A stretch of 64,000 nt of DNA, from positions 89,161,290 to 89,225,289 of the forward strand of contig CM075649.1 in NCBI GenBank assembly GCA_037953625.1, written 5' to 3'. Shown here one piece after another: positions 46,326-58,189 of the stretch. A program made the translations under genes and the position numbers. This stretch comes from Crotalaria pallida (Eukaryota; Streptophyta; Magnoliopsida; Fabales; Fabaceae). Every line of letters starts with the position of its first letter. The first letter of the stretch is position 1. The notes under the pieces were generated by a model. The model worked only from the letters and a program-made list of their open reading frames with translations, was not told where the DNA came from and ran no database searches.

Positions 46326-46957
46326 TTAATATTTGCCGCATGATAGTTTATTGGTCCTAATCTGCAGGAGCCATGTATGTTAAGAGGACCAATTTCAATA
46401 ATTAGATGGCTTTTGGGTTGTAAATTTGTTGATAACATAATAAAATTCACAAGTCTATTGCAAATAACTGATTTAAGATTATTGTTGAAAGTTGTGAACC
46501 TTAACTTATATACATCAAGTATCAAAATACAAGCAATGGGCACAAATATATACATACACCTTTAGTTTGCACTTTTGTAGGTCAGTATTTTGAAGAGTAA
46601 AATTAGAACTGCAGCTACTCGTAGCAAACATTTTTTTCAGCCAAAACTTAACAATTTCCTGTTCTTTTTATCCTTTACAAGAACAGGACAAGGAATAGAA
46701 AATCTAGACTTTATGAATGCTGTGTTGTTCCTTTTTCCAGCCATTTGCTCACAAGATTTAAATGTGTCTATGTCTCTGACTTACTGCATAGCTTATGTTC
46801 AATGATTCGAAAACCTCCCCCTTAGTAATAGGTGTATTTTTATGTCCGTAACCTAAGCTGGACTTAATATTACTACTGTGTGCGAGATTGAGCCAGGCCT
46901 TCTCAATTCTAGTAATGAATTGAGAGGTTAACTTCAACATGTTCGAAATTAGATGTT

Positions 46958-47461
46958 GGCTTATTTAAGTTATTTGTCCCTGAACTCAGATGCTCTTTTG
47001 GAATTGGTCCTTAATTTTTTTTCGATGCTTTGAGTCCTTAAATTTTGCTCAAATTTTGAAAATAGTCCTTTCATCACATAAGTGGTGATATGATCGAAGA
47101 TATGTCATATCACTTTCGCCAAATCGACACTTGAATTTTTTTAATTTAAAAAAAATTCAAATTTATTAAAAATAATTAAAAATTGTTTTTTTTTAAAAGA
47201 AAATCGAATCTTTTAATAATTTTTAAAAGAAATGATTTTTTAATAAAAAAATAATGTAGTGTCACATGACGCTACATAACGCATCACTCGTCGATATTGT
47301 GACAGTGACGTCACATGTCGTCGGGTATATCATTATTTAAGTAACGAAAGGACCATTTCCAAAATTTGAACAAAGTTCAAGATCTAAAACATAAAAAAAA
47401 AAGTTTAAGGACCAATTCCAAAAGAGCACCTAAGTTCAGGAATTAAAAAGTTCAATAAGCC
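46958..47461. mobile_element. MULE-type MITE
   Basis: Terminal inverted repeats of about 115 bases start GGCTTATT and contain GCTCTTTTGGAATTGGTCCT in both arms. The flanking 9-mers TTAGATGTT and TTAAATGTT differ by one base, fitting a Mutator-type duplication. The centre is AT-rich with a CG-richer block (47280-47330) and no ORF. It lies 630 bases 3' of the NMNAT-like stop. Confidence 0.8.
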
Positions 47462-48195
47462 TTAAATGTTCAATCACAAAACTAATTAAGTAAGCATTTA
47501 TTTATGAGAAAATAGTTTGTACACTTACAGTGTAATCAGCCCATCATCCACCATCCATGGATGTATGGTTATTGACTTCTAAATAAAAGTAATGCAAATG
47601 AACGATGGATGATGTATCGACAGTGTAAAACAGTGCACACATATTAAACTCTTTATTTATTCTCTCCTTAAAAATATGACGAGAAAGAACAGGCATAGTT
47701 CTGGACTTTTGGCATAGGGCCCATTCAGTAATAACAAGTCTGTCAATATGCATAGGCATGTTAAATCAAATGAATTTTCATAGGATCTGTGATGTTCCAT
47801 CGATGTGTGTTTTGTGTTGTTGCAGCTGACGAGGGTGACCCCGGTCCTACGTACCCCCAGTGAAAAGGGGATCAAGCCACACGTAGTTCTTGAGAGCAGG
47901 GATGAGAGACATACCTTAGCCCCTATAGCATGGTGGTTCTTATAGGGGATTACCTGTTAGGTGTGTTGTGATACCTTATGGGCCTGTTGGGCCCAATAGG
48001 GCTGACTTGGCTCTTAGAGGATAAGAAGGGTGAGTCATTCATCCTTATCATGTACTAGGGAGTTTTAAGCTTATCCGTTGAGTCGTTGGTCGGCATAGAG
48101 GGCATGTGGTCGGCTTATAGGTCCGGTCCACTACATAAGTCCCCCAGCTCGGGAAGTGTCATATAGACTCTGCGCCGAGTTTAGATCTTTTCAGT
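47462..48195. other. Unassigned intergenic and repeat-like DNA
   Basis: 47462-47810 is AT-rich with no supported gene. 47815-48195 is more GC-rich (GGTGACCCCGGTCCTACG, GTCCCCCAGCTCGGG) and looks like part of a repeat, but I see no ends, duplications or coding sequence. Confidence 0.4.
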
Positions 48196-49861
48196 CCATT
48201 AATTATAAACCATAATCACAATTTCCACCAATATTCACAAATATGCATAATTATAATCCATTCAAAATCATCACACATATATTCATAAATAAGCATTTAT
48301 CATCCATCATCATATACATTTCCAAATAATCACATTTAGGGTCACATTCCACGATTAGCATTTATAACCATTTTCCATTATTATCACATAATCCAATCTA
48401 TCCATTTACAATTCTTATAATCATTTCACAATCAATACCCCTTTAGTACTCAAAATTAGCTCCACATAATTTCAAATAGGCATGAACACCCTTAAATAAC
48501 CAATCATCTCATAACTTTCAATTCCTTTCAAGTTACACCTCATAATTACCTTTTTCTTCCATTGTATACATTTCCATTTTATTTGGTCATTTACACCACC
48601 TACTACCCAGCCTTAATTCAAAATAACATATATAACACTTAAATAAATTCACATATATCCACAAATCAGTCGACATACTCAGGTATGTCTCAGAGTGCTT
48701 TAAAATAAATAATCTCCCTAAGGTTCTTCACTTCCTACTTATTTAATATACAGAAATTTAAACATTAACGATTTCCAAAATAACAACATTACCCAATATA
48801 CTACCATTACCATTCTTTAATTGTAATTACCTCTTAATCCATCACCCACAACCCAACTTAACTATTAAACTCAAATCCTATTATAAACCCCAACTATCCC
48901 TAACTCAAAGTGTGGAAAAGAGACTCCCCTTACCTCAAACACTTAAGATAAGGTGATTTTTAGCCTGCCCAAAGCTTGAGTTGCCACCAAGAACTATAAT
49001 CAGAGGGAGAATTGAGGAACCTAAAGCAAGAGCCATAAAGAGAAAAGATTATCACACATGCCATGGTTTCTTACTATTTCTCATAGAATAACAAGCTTTC
49101 CATAAGTTAAAGCTTGGAACCACCATGGATGGAGGAGAGAGAAAAGGGAGAACGAATTTGAAGAAAAGAAAGAAGAAATCAAAAGCTTAAATGCTTACTT
49201 GGAGTTCAGAAAGAAGGATATTTGATGATTGAGATGAAAGAATCACTTGCTCTTGGGTTGATGAAGGAAGAAAAAGTGGAACCCTATGGTGGAGGAGGGA
49301 GGACTCGAATGGAGAAGAAGAAGGAAGAGAGAGAGATGTGATTTTATGTTGATATGTTGTTGTGTTATTCCTTCCTTTCTCTTTCTTATACCTCAACAAG
49401 CCTAAAAGCAAATATGTGTGGTTGTGGTGGCTTATCTTCAAGGTGAGGCCACGGATAAGGTGGCCCCCACGCTTGTTTTTTTTTCCAGATTTACACAGGG
49501 GTAATCGATTACTTTCCCCCAATAATCGATTACTCCTTTGATGCAACATCTCTATTACATCCAGCAGAGGACAAGTAATCGATTAATCCACCTAAAGTAA
49601 TCGATTACTTCACAAGGTAATCGATTAATTCTATGAGTTAATCGATTATCAATGCTGCAACATTTAAGTGTTTTCACCAGAGGGCTAGTAATCGATTAAC
49701 TCCTACAGAGTAATCGATTACTCTAATGAAAACTCTTATTTTGACAAATTCTAACTCTAAGACACTACCCTTAACTCCTACCATGGTTTCCTATGGTTTT
49801 CCTCTTAAATTCTAACTTAGGTCTTCCTAATTAAACTTGGGATTAAAATTTGGGATGTTAC
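48196..49861 (-). repeat. LTR fragment on the minus strand (gypsy type)
   Basis: The minus-strand start TGTAACATCCCAAATTTT at 49861 is typical of plant gypsy LTRs. It is followed by the AATCGATTAC array and, near 49385, a TATA-like ATAAGAAAG context. The left limit is uncertain, and no primer site, pol or second LTR is seen. Confidence 0.55.
49502..49721. repeat. AATCGATTAC palindrome array, 20-22 bp spacing
   Basis: AATCGATTA-like starts at 49503/49524, 49577/49599/49619/49640 and 49690/49712. As in the Copia LTR at 19431-19845, a TGATGCAAC or GCTGCAAC word lies between groups. Confidence 0.85.
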
Positions 49862-51236
49862 AAATACTATATTTGGGGTGAATTATTTGACTTCTTAAGT
49901 TATGGTGTATGCAAATTAATTGGTAATGATTATGCTTGTTTTGGTTGTTTTGTGATTGGTCTTGGAACTTTAGGAATTTATACTACATACATGGATAATA
50001 TTAGTGGTATTACGATTGTTATTATGTTTAGATGTGGATTTTGGCATAATTATGTATGTAAACCCTAAGTTAGAAAACACATCTAATTGAATAGAAAAAT
50101 ATATAAAGGCTTGGCTATTCAAATTCAATTAAAATGAAGTAGAAACACGTGCATTCAAGAAGTGAGGAAGGACGTAAGGAAATTGGGAAAGATTCGTGAA
50201 CATTCTACGGACCGAAGGACAGTTATGCGAAGGTTCATAGAATCGATGGACGAGAGTGATATAGTGACTCAATTGTGTTACCAACACGATTGCGGGAAAT
50301 AATCATAGCGGACTTTGATCTACAAGAGGACCTAAGCCAGTACGAGGTATTCTACAAATGGATGATGTACTGGATAAGTCGGGGATCAGTCCTGTGCACA
50401 CTATGATAATTCTATCTGTCACTTAAGAACATCTGGACTAGTTGAGGGTGGTCCCTGCTATAGCCAATTTGGGTAAAACGGCCCAAATTGTACGAAGGAC
50501 GGATACACGAAGTACTGTGCAAGCATTGGTTGGGGGACACTTACTCCTAGTTGATCTTTCCCAATTGTGTGGAGGGCGATGTGAGGAATTATGGAAATAT
50601 GGAAATATGGAAATATGGACAAATGGTAATGGTATACGGCTTATTATGGGTATGGCATTGCATTGCATCATTTGCATATATGCATTATGGATGATGGTGT
50701 GGAAAACGAATGGAAACTTTAATTATATGAAATTATGTATTGGTATAATGTGTATATTTTATATTCTATTATTGCTATTGTGTGTTTTCTTTAATTTATG
50801 TTTAAATGTCTCACCCTCTTGGTTGACCTTTTTAGGTAACTCCCATGGAGCTAAACGGATATTCCGTCACCAAGGAGCAATTCACTCCTAAGAATGGAGT
50901 GTAATTTCTGTATATGACCCAAGAGTCATATTTATGCAGCCATTATGTTCTGGAATCATAAGTAGCAAATTAAATATGTTTTATAAAGAGTATTCAAATA
51001 TTTTAATTCAAATTCCAATTGTTTATTATTGTAAAAGGATTATACTTTTATATTGAGATTTCATTAGAAAAGAAGCTGTAATAACTAATTTATGTATATG
51101 AATGATATCTGGAAATCTGACAGGTGTATTGAATTATAAGGGAAAGATCCATTTTTTTAAGGAAACCCTGTCAAAATTTTTATAAAACTCACTATTTCTT
51201 GTATTAAACTTTATTATAAAAAGGTAGGATGTTACA
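49862..51236 (+). repeat. 3' part of a Tekay/CRM-like gypsy LTR
   Basis: It ends AGGTAGGATGTTACA, immediately before a TGGTATCAGAGC primer site, so it is a 5' LTR in plus orientation. The left part is replaced by the minus-strand LTR at 49861. It includes a hairpin with arms CAATTTGGG (50465-50473) and CCCAAATTG (50482-50490), a threefold GGAAATAT repeat (50589-50615) and no credible gene. Confidence 0.6.
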
Positions 51237-51239
51237 TTA

Positions 51240-51251
51240 TGGTATCAGAGC
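51240..51251 (+). promoter_or_regulatory. Primer-binding site (initiator Met tRNA type)
   Basis: TGGTATCAGAGC three bases after an LTR end. The internal region is cut 223 bases later by the Athila-like insertion at 51475. Confidence 0.75.
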
Positions 51252-51474
51252 AATGGTTGCAATCCTCGGCTGTGGAGTATGGATTTCATATCTCCAAGGA
51301 GTTACTCCACATGAGAGTAACTAATAAGTAGTTAGTTAAGTAGTACATTTTAGTATTATACGCATGCTTCTTTAGTTGAAGTTGGTGTAGTTTAGTAGTG
51401 TGGAATAGGGTGAGTTATAGTTAATAATTATAAGGGTTATATCTTCAATTCAAAGAGGGTTGAACTAAATTTTC

Positions 51475-52825
51475 TGATTTGTGGCTGAAATATGACGTTT
51501 TTGTACCTTATTTAACCCCTGTTTGCTTTGGTTTTGGTGTGTTCTCAAGCAAAGTTAGAGTCTTTTTCTAGGATTTTTAGATTTTAGTGTAGAAATAGAG
51601 TTCTGTTCTTTTTGATGTGTTTGTTAGTTTTTTCAGGTGTCTTTTGAGTAGAATTGGAGGTTGGGAGAAGGAATTAGAGCTGGACAATGGAGAGCTGAGA
51701 AGAAAAGAAGAAAAAGGTGAAGTTTTACACTTGCACGCCCAGGTTTGCCAAGCCCATACCCAGGCGTGCAAGGGGTCACTAGCCAAGAAGTGGGGTCAAA
51801 TTATTGAGAATTGAGGCACCAACCCAGCCAGATTCGCGCCCAGGTATGCCCTGCAGCAAACCCAGGCGCGCGACTCACGAAGATAAGGAGTTGTTGATTT
51901 TCAAGCTCATACCCAGGCGTGCCAATGCCAAACCCAGGCAAGCATCGCAGATCTGATTTGAATTCTTATCTTTTTGAGAGATTTGGGTTAGAGATAGCTT
52001 ATGGGCTTTATAAAATAGATTAGGATTGGTAATTAGGGATGAATTTAGAACACTTGGAATAGAGTTTTTGGATTGATTTTGGAGAAGAACGGAGATTAGA
52101 GGCAAGGATTAAAGGTAATTATGTCACTCTTTATCACTTTTATTGCTTTTCTTCTTCCAGTTATGAACTAAATCCTTCTTTGGGATGTAGGAGTAGATGA
52201 ATATGGAACCTTGTTAATGTTTATGCAATGAATTGATTTTGTTTTTCCATTATAAATTCAGTGTTTGATTATATTTTTATTGTTGTTCATGAATGTGCGC
52301 AGTTCATGACATAGGAATCCTACTTTAATAGACATATTAATTTAGGATTGTGCCCAATAATCAAACAGTTCAATTGCATAGGGATAGACATATTTTGTAT
52401 GAATTGAATAATTTTTATAAGTTTTGATTGAACTTAATTAAGGGTTAGGTTTTAAGGCTCTCTTGAGACATCATTGGGAGATTAATCTCTAAAATACGGA
52501 AACGTTCTAAGACATTAGGCGTTTCCTACTTTTGCAAAACAAATTCAGAATTTAGGAAAACAAATTAATTCATTGTCAAACGTTTTAGGAACCTTCATCG
52601 AAACTACGTCCCGCTTTTTCCATTTGTTAAAGAATCGTTTTATTCATTTATTTTAATTTATTTAAATCAACTATTTCTCAATTAATCAAATTCCAATTTA
52701 AATTTCATTTAGTAACTACGAATAGGTGAGAATTAATAGAATAAATTTCAGTCCTCGTTGGGAATGATACTCTATTTATCACTTTATTACTTGTACGATC
52801 TGGTATACTTGGTAGAATCCCAACA
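51475..52825 (+). repeat. 5' LTR of Athila/Calypso-like element
   Basis: It starts TGATTTGTGG and ends TAGAATCCCAACA, 1.35 kb. The start resembles TGATTTGGG of the LTR at 6480. Paired CCCAGG words lie at 51738/51759, 51839/51861 and 51912/51933. Confidence 0.8.
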
Positions 52826-52831
52826 AGTTTT

Positions 52832-52849
52832 TGGCGTCGTTGTTGGGGA
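52832..52849 (+). promoter_or_regulatory. Primer-binding site, Athila type
   Basis: TGGCGTCGTTGTTGGGGA, six bases after the LTR end, with three changes from the site at 7805 concentrated in the TTGTTG part. Confidence 0.7.
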
Positions 52850-52977
52850 CTAAAATTAGATTTTACTAATTTTTCGGTACTTTTAATAGTTACTTAGTGG
52901 AATTTTACTCTAGCTATTTATTTTTAATCGTTTCTATTTACTCAACAGGTGTTTTTAACCCTCTTTGCCGAGATTGG

Positions 52978-53212
52978 TATATGCACTTGCGTTCTGCAGG
53001 TGATTACAACAGCCTTCAATTCGATCCTGAGATCGAGTTGACAGCGAAGAAGCTAAGGAAACAAGCACAACAAGAGAAAAGGAGACGAGCAAGAATAATG
53101 GCGGAAGAGCGTGAGCGTGAGCGCAGGCATGAGCCCGAGCAGGAACCTGACAGGCGTACTTTGGCTGATTACGCCTTAGTCGACCCGACTTTGTTTGGTA
53201 CTAGCATAGTAC
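52978..53212 (+). pseudogene. Athila-like gag N-terminus, before the Copia insertion
   Basis: The frame reads GDYNSLQFDPEIELTAKKLR, then an arginine/glutamate-rich helix (RRRARIMAEERERERRHEPE) and TLADYALVDPTLFGTSIV, where the Copia LTR begins. The frame resumes at 58190 with RPAVTAANFDIKGAYLN once one AGTAC is removed. A possible ATG is at 53098; translation could also start further upstream. Confidence 0.85.
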
Positions 53213-54666
53213 TGTTGAGAAAATGCCTAAGCATAGGTAGTTTTGATGATTACAAAGTGCAAGTCAAGGCAAAAGTTCACAACTCAACTTAAGGCTAAAC
53301 AAAGTCAACAAAGGGGTTCTTATTGTAATGTAATGTATTATTTATTCTTTATTAAGTCCCCTAGATGCATAATGGTTAGAGTCTAAGTCAGGAAAAACTA
53401 ATCATAATCTAAAAGATATGGCATGCATGCTAAGTATAATCATAAGTGGGTGCTTTTCAAAATTAAAAGAAAAATATGCGATTTTATAAATATAAGAAAA
53501 ATATTGAGAAAATAATTTGAAAATATTTTTATAATAAATTAAGGTGTTTTGGAAGTGAAGAAAATGTTTTAAATATAATACTATAAGTGTTAACAAGTAA
53601 AAATGTTGTTTTTGGAAATTTTGAACCGAAGTATCTGGATACATCTGAAAGTATCCGAATACATCTGAAAATATCCGGATACATTTGAAAGTATCTGGAT
53701 ACCTCGTTAAAACAACAGTCAGAATTTTGATTTTAAACACGATGTATCCGAATACTTTCAAAAGTATCCGGATACTGACAGTTAAAACTGTCTAAAACTA
53801 GCCGTTTCCTGTCCAAACCTTTATATATACATATCCAAACGATTTTAAACCAGAATACAACATTCCAACACCTCTCTATCTGCTCTGAACTTTATGAAAA
53901 ACATATTTTCCAGAATCATTGAGTGTTCTTCATGATTAAACAACATTTTCACATATGATTAAGAAGAGCATTCAAGTTTTGCATTGAACTTTCACAAATA
54001 CCCACTTTGATATACACTTGCATTCATTCTCATTGATTTAGATTTTGATTCAGTACTAAAAGTGTTCTTAAGTGAGTTGCTAATCCACACAAGAAAGGAG
54101 CAAGTATCATTGATCTTCATCGGAGTTGTTCATCCACACAACAAGGTGTAAAGTGCCAACAACAAGACATTGACAAACGCAAATTGGTGAAAGGTTTTCA
54201 TCAAGTATACTTGAAGGTTTCAAGTGGAATTGAAGAAGGTTTCTTCAAGCACAAGGTTCGTTGTGGTTCGAGGAATTGTTTGCGAAGACACAAGTTCCAA
54301 AGAGGTTCTTTGGAGGGACTAGTCTAAGGGAAAGGTTTTCTCTTACACATTACTTGTACTTACAATTCTTGTTCATAGTGAAGCAAATCTCCTATCTCAG
54401 AGAGGGAGGACTGGATGTAGCATTAGTGTTCGTTAACACACTAATGTGAACCAGGATAAAATCCTTATGTTCGCTTCTCTTTCATTATCTCTTTACAATT
54501 CCGCGCGCTTAATTTCCATATATTTAAGTATATGCGTTTTATATGTTTTTACTCTGATTATTTTAAAGGCCTTAGTAAGCGATAAAGTTTTAATTGGTGA
54601 AGATTCGTACTCTTTGCCTATTCACGTCCTTTATAGGGAATAGTACTACCCGCTTGTTTTCCAACA
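53213..54666 (+). repeat. 5' LTR of the gag-only Copia element
   Basis: TGTTGAGAAAATG..TTTTCCAACA. Six GTATCCGGATAC-like palindromes at 53631, 53651, 53671, 53691, 53744 and 53764 lie just upstream of a TATA-like TTATATATACATA at about 53820. Confidence 0.92.
53631..53775. repeat. GTATCCGGATAC palindromes at exact 20-bp spacing
   Basis: Starts at 53631, 53651, 53671 and 53691, then 53744 and 53764. The 3' LTR repeats this at 57151, 57171, 57191, 57211, 57264 and 57284. Words vary by one base (CTGG, CCGA, CCGG) and spacers are ATCTGAAA-like. Confidence 0.9.
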
Positions 54667-54668
54667 AG

Positions 54669-54680
54669 TGGTATCAGAGC
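54669..54680 (+). promoter_or_regulatory. Primer-binding site (initiator Met tRNA)
   Basis: TGGTATCAGAGC, two bases after the 5' LTR, the usual Copia primer site. Confidence 0.85.
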
Positions 54681-54741
54681 TCGGTCGGAAACGATCGAGC
54701 ATAACTGCTTTTCCGTACGATCCTTATTAGTTTGGTAAACA

Positions 54742-56490
54742 ATGGGTTCTAGTAATCCCTTTTGTGGTGAAGGTTCTTCCATTAATCGCCCCCCTATGTT
54801 TTTGGGCGAAGGTTACACCTATTGGAAGGTTAGGATGAAAATCTTCATTGAAGCAATAGATGTAGAAATTTGGAATGCTATAGAAAATAGCCCTTTTGTA
54901 CCACAACATAAGGTTAATGACTCTGTCCTTGATAAGCCCAAGGGGAGTTGGAATGATGATGATAAGAAAAAAGTAAGTTATGATTTGAAAGGAAAAAATA
55001 TCATTACATCCGCTCTCTCATATGACGAATTCTTTAGGGTCTCTCAATGTACTAGTGCCAAACAGATGTGGGACACTTTACAAGTGACTCATGAAGGTAC
55101 TAGTGAAGTCAAAAGGGCTAGATTAAATGCCATTATGCAGGAATATGAACTGTTTAGAATGTTTCCCAATGAACCAATTTCGAATATGCAAAAACGGTTT
55201 ACACATAATATAAATCATTTACTTGCTCTTGGCAAAACTTTTATTGACGGTGAAATTGTTAACAAAGTTTTGAGATGTTTAGACAGACAGTGGCAGCCAA
55301 AGGTTACAGCAATAATGGAGTCAAAGGATCTTAGTGATATGGACCTAGCCACTCTGTTCGGAAAACTGCAAGAGCACGAAATGGAATTGGGAAGGCTAAA
55401 AATGCATGAAGATTCAGACATGTGCAAAAAGGATAGGGTTTCATTCAAGATGCTGCAGACTCTTGAAGAATTATCCAATGATGAAAATTTAGATTCCGAT
55501 ATCGACGATGAGACCATGGAGCTTTTAGTTAGTAAATTCAGCAAGTTCCTTAAGAATAGACAACAAAGAAGTCAAAATGAAGGAACTTCAAAAAGAAAGT
55601 CTCCAAAGGACAAAATTTAATGTCACAAATGTGGTAATATAGGTCATGTGAAAATTGAATGTGCTGCATATCTCAAGACAAAAGAGAATGACAAAAAGGA
55701 AAGCAAAGGATTCAAATCCAAGAAGGCTTATATTGTATGGGATTTGCCCGAAAATTCAGAGAAGCAAGATGCTAGCAGTTCGGATGAGGAGGAATTGGTT
55801 AATCACTTGTGCTTATTGGGAAAGTTTGATGAAGAAACTTCATCAATCATAGAATCATCTGAGCCAATGAACTCCAAACGGGTAACATATTCTGATTCCA
55901 ACTCTGATTCTGAAAATTCAACTTATAATGAACTATATGAATCTTATGTAGAAATGTATAAGGAATTAAGGAAGCTAGCTAAAATAAACATTGAAAGCAA
56001 GAGGATTATCTTGGAGCATGAAGAAAAAATTTTAGAAATGCAAAAATTTATTGATGAACTTCAACTCCAAAATGAGACTCTTGATCTTATTTATTCAAAT
56101 GCTTTCTGTAATTGTGAACTAAAGGATAATCCCATCGCCGAATGTGTAAGTTGCAAGCAATTTGAAAAGGAAGTACACGATTTAAAAGCTAAACTTGCAA
56201 GTTTCACTAAAGGTGATATGATCTTAAATAATTTAATTTCCAATCAAAGATAAAATGCAAACAAGACTGGTTTGGGATATCGAAAACCCAAAAATTGCAA
56301 TTACAACAAGTTGGTATCATTTTCAAATGTCAATTACTCTAAAACACCAACTTGCCATTATTGTGGAATTATCGGGCATACTTCAAATACTTGTAATATT
56401 AAACTTAAAGGTATTCCAAATGGCTTATTTGTATGGATTAAGGAAGGGTTTGATCCTAATGCTAATCAATTAGGTACCCAAGTTACCTAA
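54742..56490 (+). pseudogene. SIRE-like Copia gag with two in-frame TAA codons
   Basis: The ATG at 54742 opens MGSSNPFCGEGSSINRPPMF. A UBN2-type gag region follows (YWKVRMKIFIEAIDVEIWNA, KNIITSALSYDEFFRVSQC, MWDTLQVTHEGTSEVKRARL, VLRCLDRQWQPKVTAIMESK) and the frame reaches TAA at 55618-55620. The same frame then continues with the zinc knuckle CHKCGNIGHVKIEC, an acidic serine-rich region and a coiled coil (residues about 400-480). A second TAA lies at 56251-56253, then come a second knuckle CHYCGIIGHTSNTC and a stop at 56488-56490. There are no frameshifts. Either both stops are recent mutations or they give graded products; the first separates the capsid part from the RNA-binding knuckle. 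It would package the element RNA into particles. Confidence 0.88.
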
Positions 56491-56719
56491 AACATGCAAG
56501 GTATTTTTGGCTTAACATTAAGGGGGAGTGAGTTCAAATTTTAAGGGGAGAAGGTTTATAATTTTCTTCCCTATTTATATAACTCTCTTTTTGATTATGC
56601 CAAAAGGGGGAGAAGGTATGTTGTGGACTTTTGCAGGTTGATTGAAGCTTCTTATTATTATCTAATTATCTAATGCACATACTAAGGGGGAGCACAAATC
56701 AACAATGTTCGTCATCATC

Positions 56720-56733
56720 AAAAAGGGGGAGAT
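56720..56733 (+). promoter_or_regulatory. Polypurine tract of the gag-only Copia element
   Basis: AAAAAGGGGGAGA ends directly at the TTGTTGAG start of the 3' LTR. Similar AAGGGGGAG runs recur at 56520, 56600 and 56682, as is common in SIRE-like 3' regions. Confidence 0.75.
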
Positions 56734-58184
56734 TGTTGAGAAAATGCCTAAGCATAGGTAGTTTTGATGATTACAAAGTGCAAGTCAAGGCAAAAGTTCA
56801 CAACTCAACTTAAGGCTCAACAAAGTCAACAAAGGGGTTCTTATTGTAATGTAATGTATTATTTATTCTTTATTAAGTCCCCTAGATACATAATGGTTAG
56901 AGTCTAAGTTAGGAAAAACTAATCATAATCTAAAAGATATGGCATGCATGCTAAGTATAATCATAAGTGGGTGCTTTTCAAAATTAAAAGAAAAATATGT
57001 GATTTTATAAATATAAGAAAAATATTGAGAAAATAATTTGAAAATATTTTATAATAAATTAAAGTGTTTTGGAAGTGAAGAAAATGTATTAAATATAATA
57101 CTATAAGTGTCAACAAGTAAAAATGTTGTTTTTGGAAATTTTGAACCGAAGTATCTGGATACATCTGAAAGTATCCGGATACATCTGAAAATATCCGGAT
57201 ACATTTGAAAGTATCTGGATACCTCGTTAAAACAACAGTCAGAATTTTGATTTTAAACACGATGTATCCGAATACTTTCAAAAGTATCCGGATACTGACA
57301 GTTAAAACTGTCTAAAACTAGCCGTTTGCTGTCCAAACCTTTATATACATATCCAAACAATTTTAAACCAGAATACAACATTCCAACACCTCTCTATCTG
57401 CTCTGAACTTTATGAAAAACATATTTTCCAGAATCATTGAGTGTTCTTCATGATTAAACAACATTTTCACATATGATTAAGAAGAACATTCAAGTGTTGC
57501 ATTGAACTTTCACAAATGCCCACTTTGATATACACTTGCATTCATTCTCATTGATTTAGATATTGATTCAGTACTAAAAGTGTTCTTAAGTGAGTTGCTA
57601 ATCCCCACAAGAAAGGAGCAAGTATCATTGATATTCATTGGAGTTGTTCATCCACACAACAAGGTGTAAAGTGCCAACAACAAGACATTGACAAATGCAA
57701 ATTGGTGAAAGGTTTTCATCAAGTATACTTGAAGGTTTCAAGTGGAATTGAAGAAGGTTTCTTCAAGCACAAGGTTCGCTGTGGTTCGGGGAATTGTTTG
57801 CGAAGACACAAGTTCCAAAGAGGTTCTTTGGAGGGACTAGTCTAAGGGAAAGGTTTTCTCTTACACATTACTTGTACTTACAATTCTTGTTCATAGTGAA
57901 GCAAATATCCTATCTCAGAGAGGGAGGAATGGATGTAGCATTAGTGTTCGTTAACACACTAATGTGAACCGGGATAAATTCCTTGTGTTCGCTTCTATTT
58001 CATTATCTCTTTACAATTCCGCGCGCTTAATTTCCATATATTTAAGTATATGCGTTTTATATGATTTTACTCTGATTATTTTAAAGGCCTTAGTAAGCGA
58101 TAAAGTTTTAATTGGTGAAGATTCGTACTCTTCGCCTATTCACCTCCTTTATAGGGAATAGTACTACCCGCTTGTTTTCCAACA
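56734..58184 (+). repeat. 3' LTR of the gag-only Copia element
   Basis: Same ends as 53213-54666, 1,451 bases, followed by the duplication AGTAC. It differs from the 5' LTR mainly by transitions and two small length changes. Confidence 0.92.
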
Positions 58185-58189
58185 AGTAC

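Larger units (their letters stand above)
53213..58184 (+). mobile_element. Young gag-only SIRE-like Copia element
   Basis: Two LTRs of 1.45 kb (53213-54666 and 56734-58184) differ at roughly thirty positions by eye, about 2 percent. There is an exact target duplication AGTAC (53208-53212 and 58185-58189), a primer site TGGTATCAGAGC and a purine tract AAAAAGGGGGAGA before the 3' LTR. The interior holds only gag. No protease, integrase, RT or RNase H exists, so it needs a helper. Its gag resembles that of the autonomous-type Copia at 4824-20191, though the LTRs differ. Confidence 0.95.

Noticed and set aside
47505..47645. Small MITE with ends like GTACACTTACAGTGTA and ACAGTGTAAAACAGTG
   Set aside because: The inverted similarity is weak and I could not find a convincing target duplication.
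51240..51251. tRNA genes suggested by TGGTATCAGAGC (also 54669) and TGGCGACTCC
   Set aside because: These are retrotransposon primer-binding sites next to LTR ends; no cloverleaf follows.
53402..53761. Minus-strand ORF repeated at 56961-57281
   Set aside because: It is the palindrome-rich U3 of the two Copia LTRs read backwards; repetitive peptide only.
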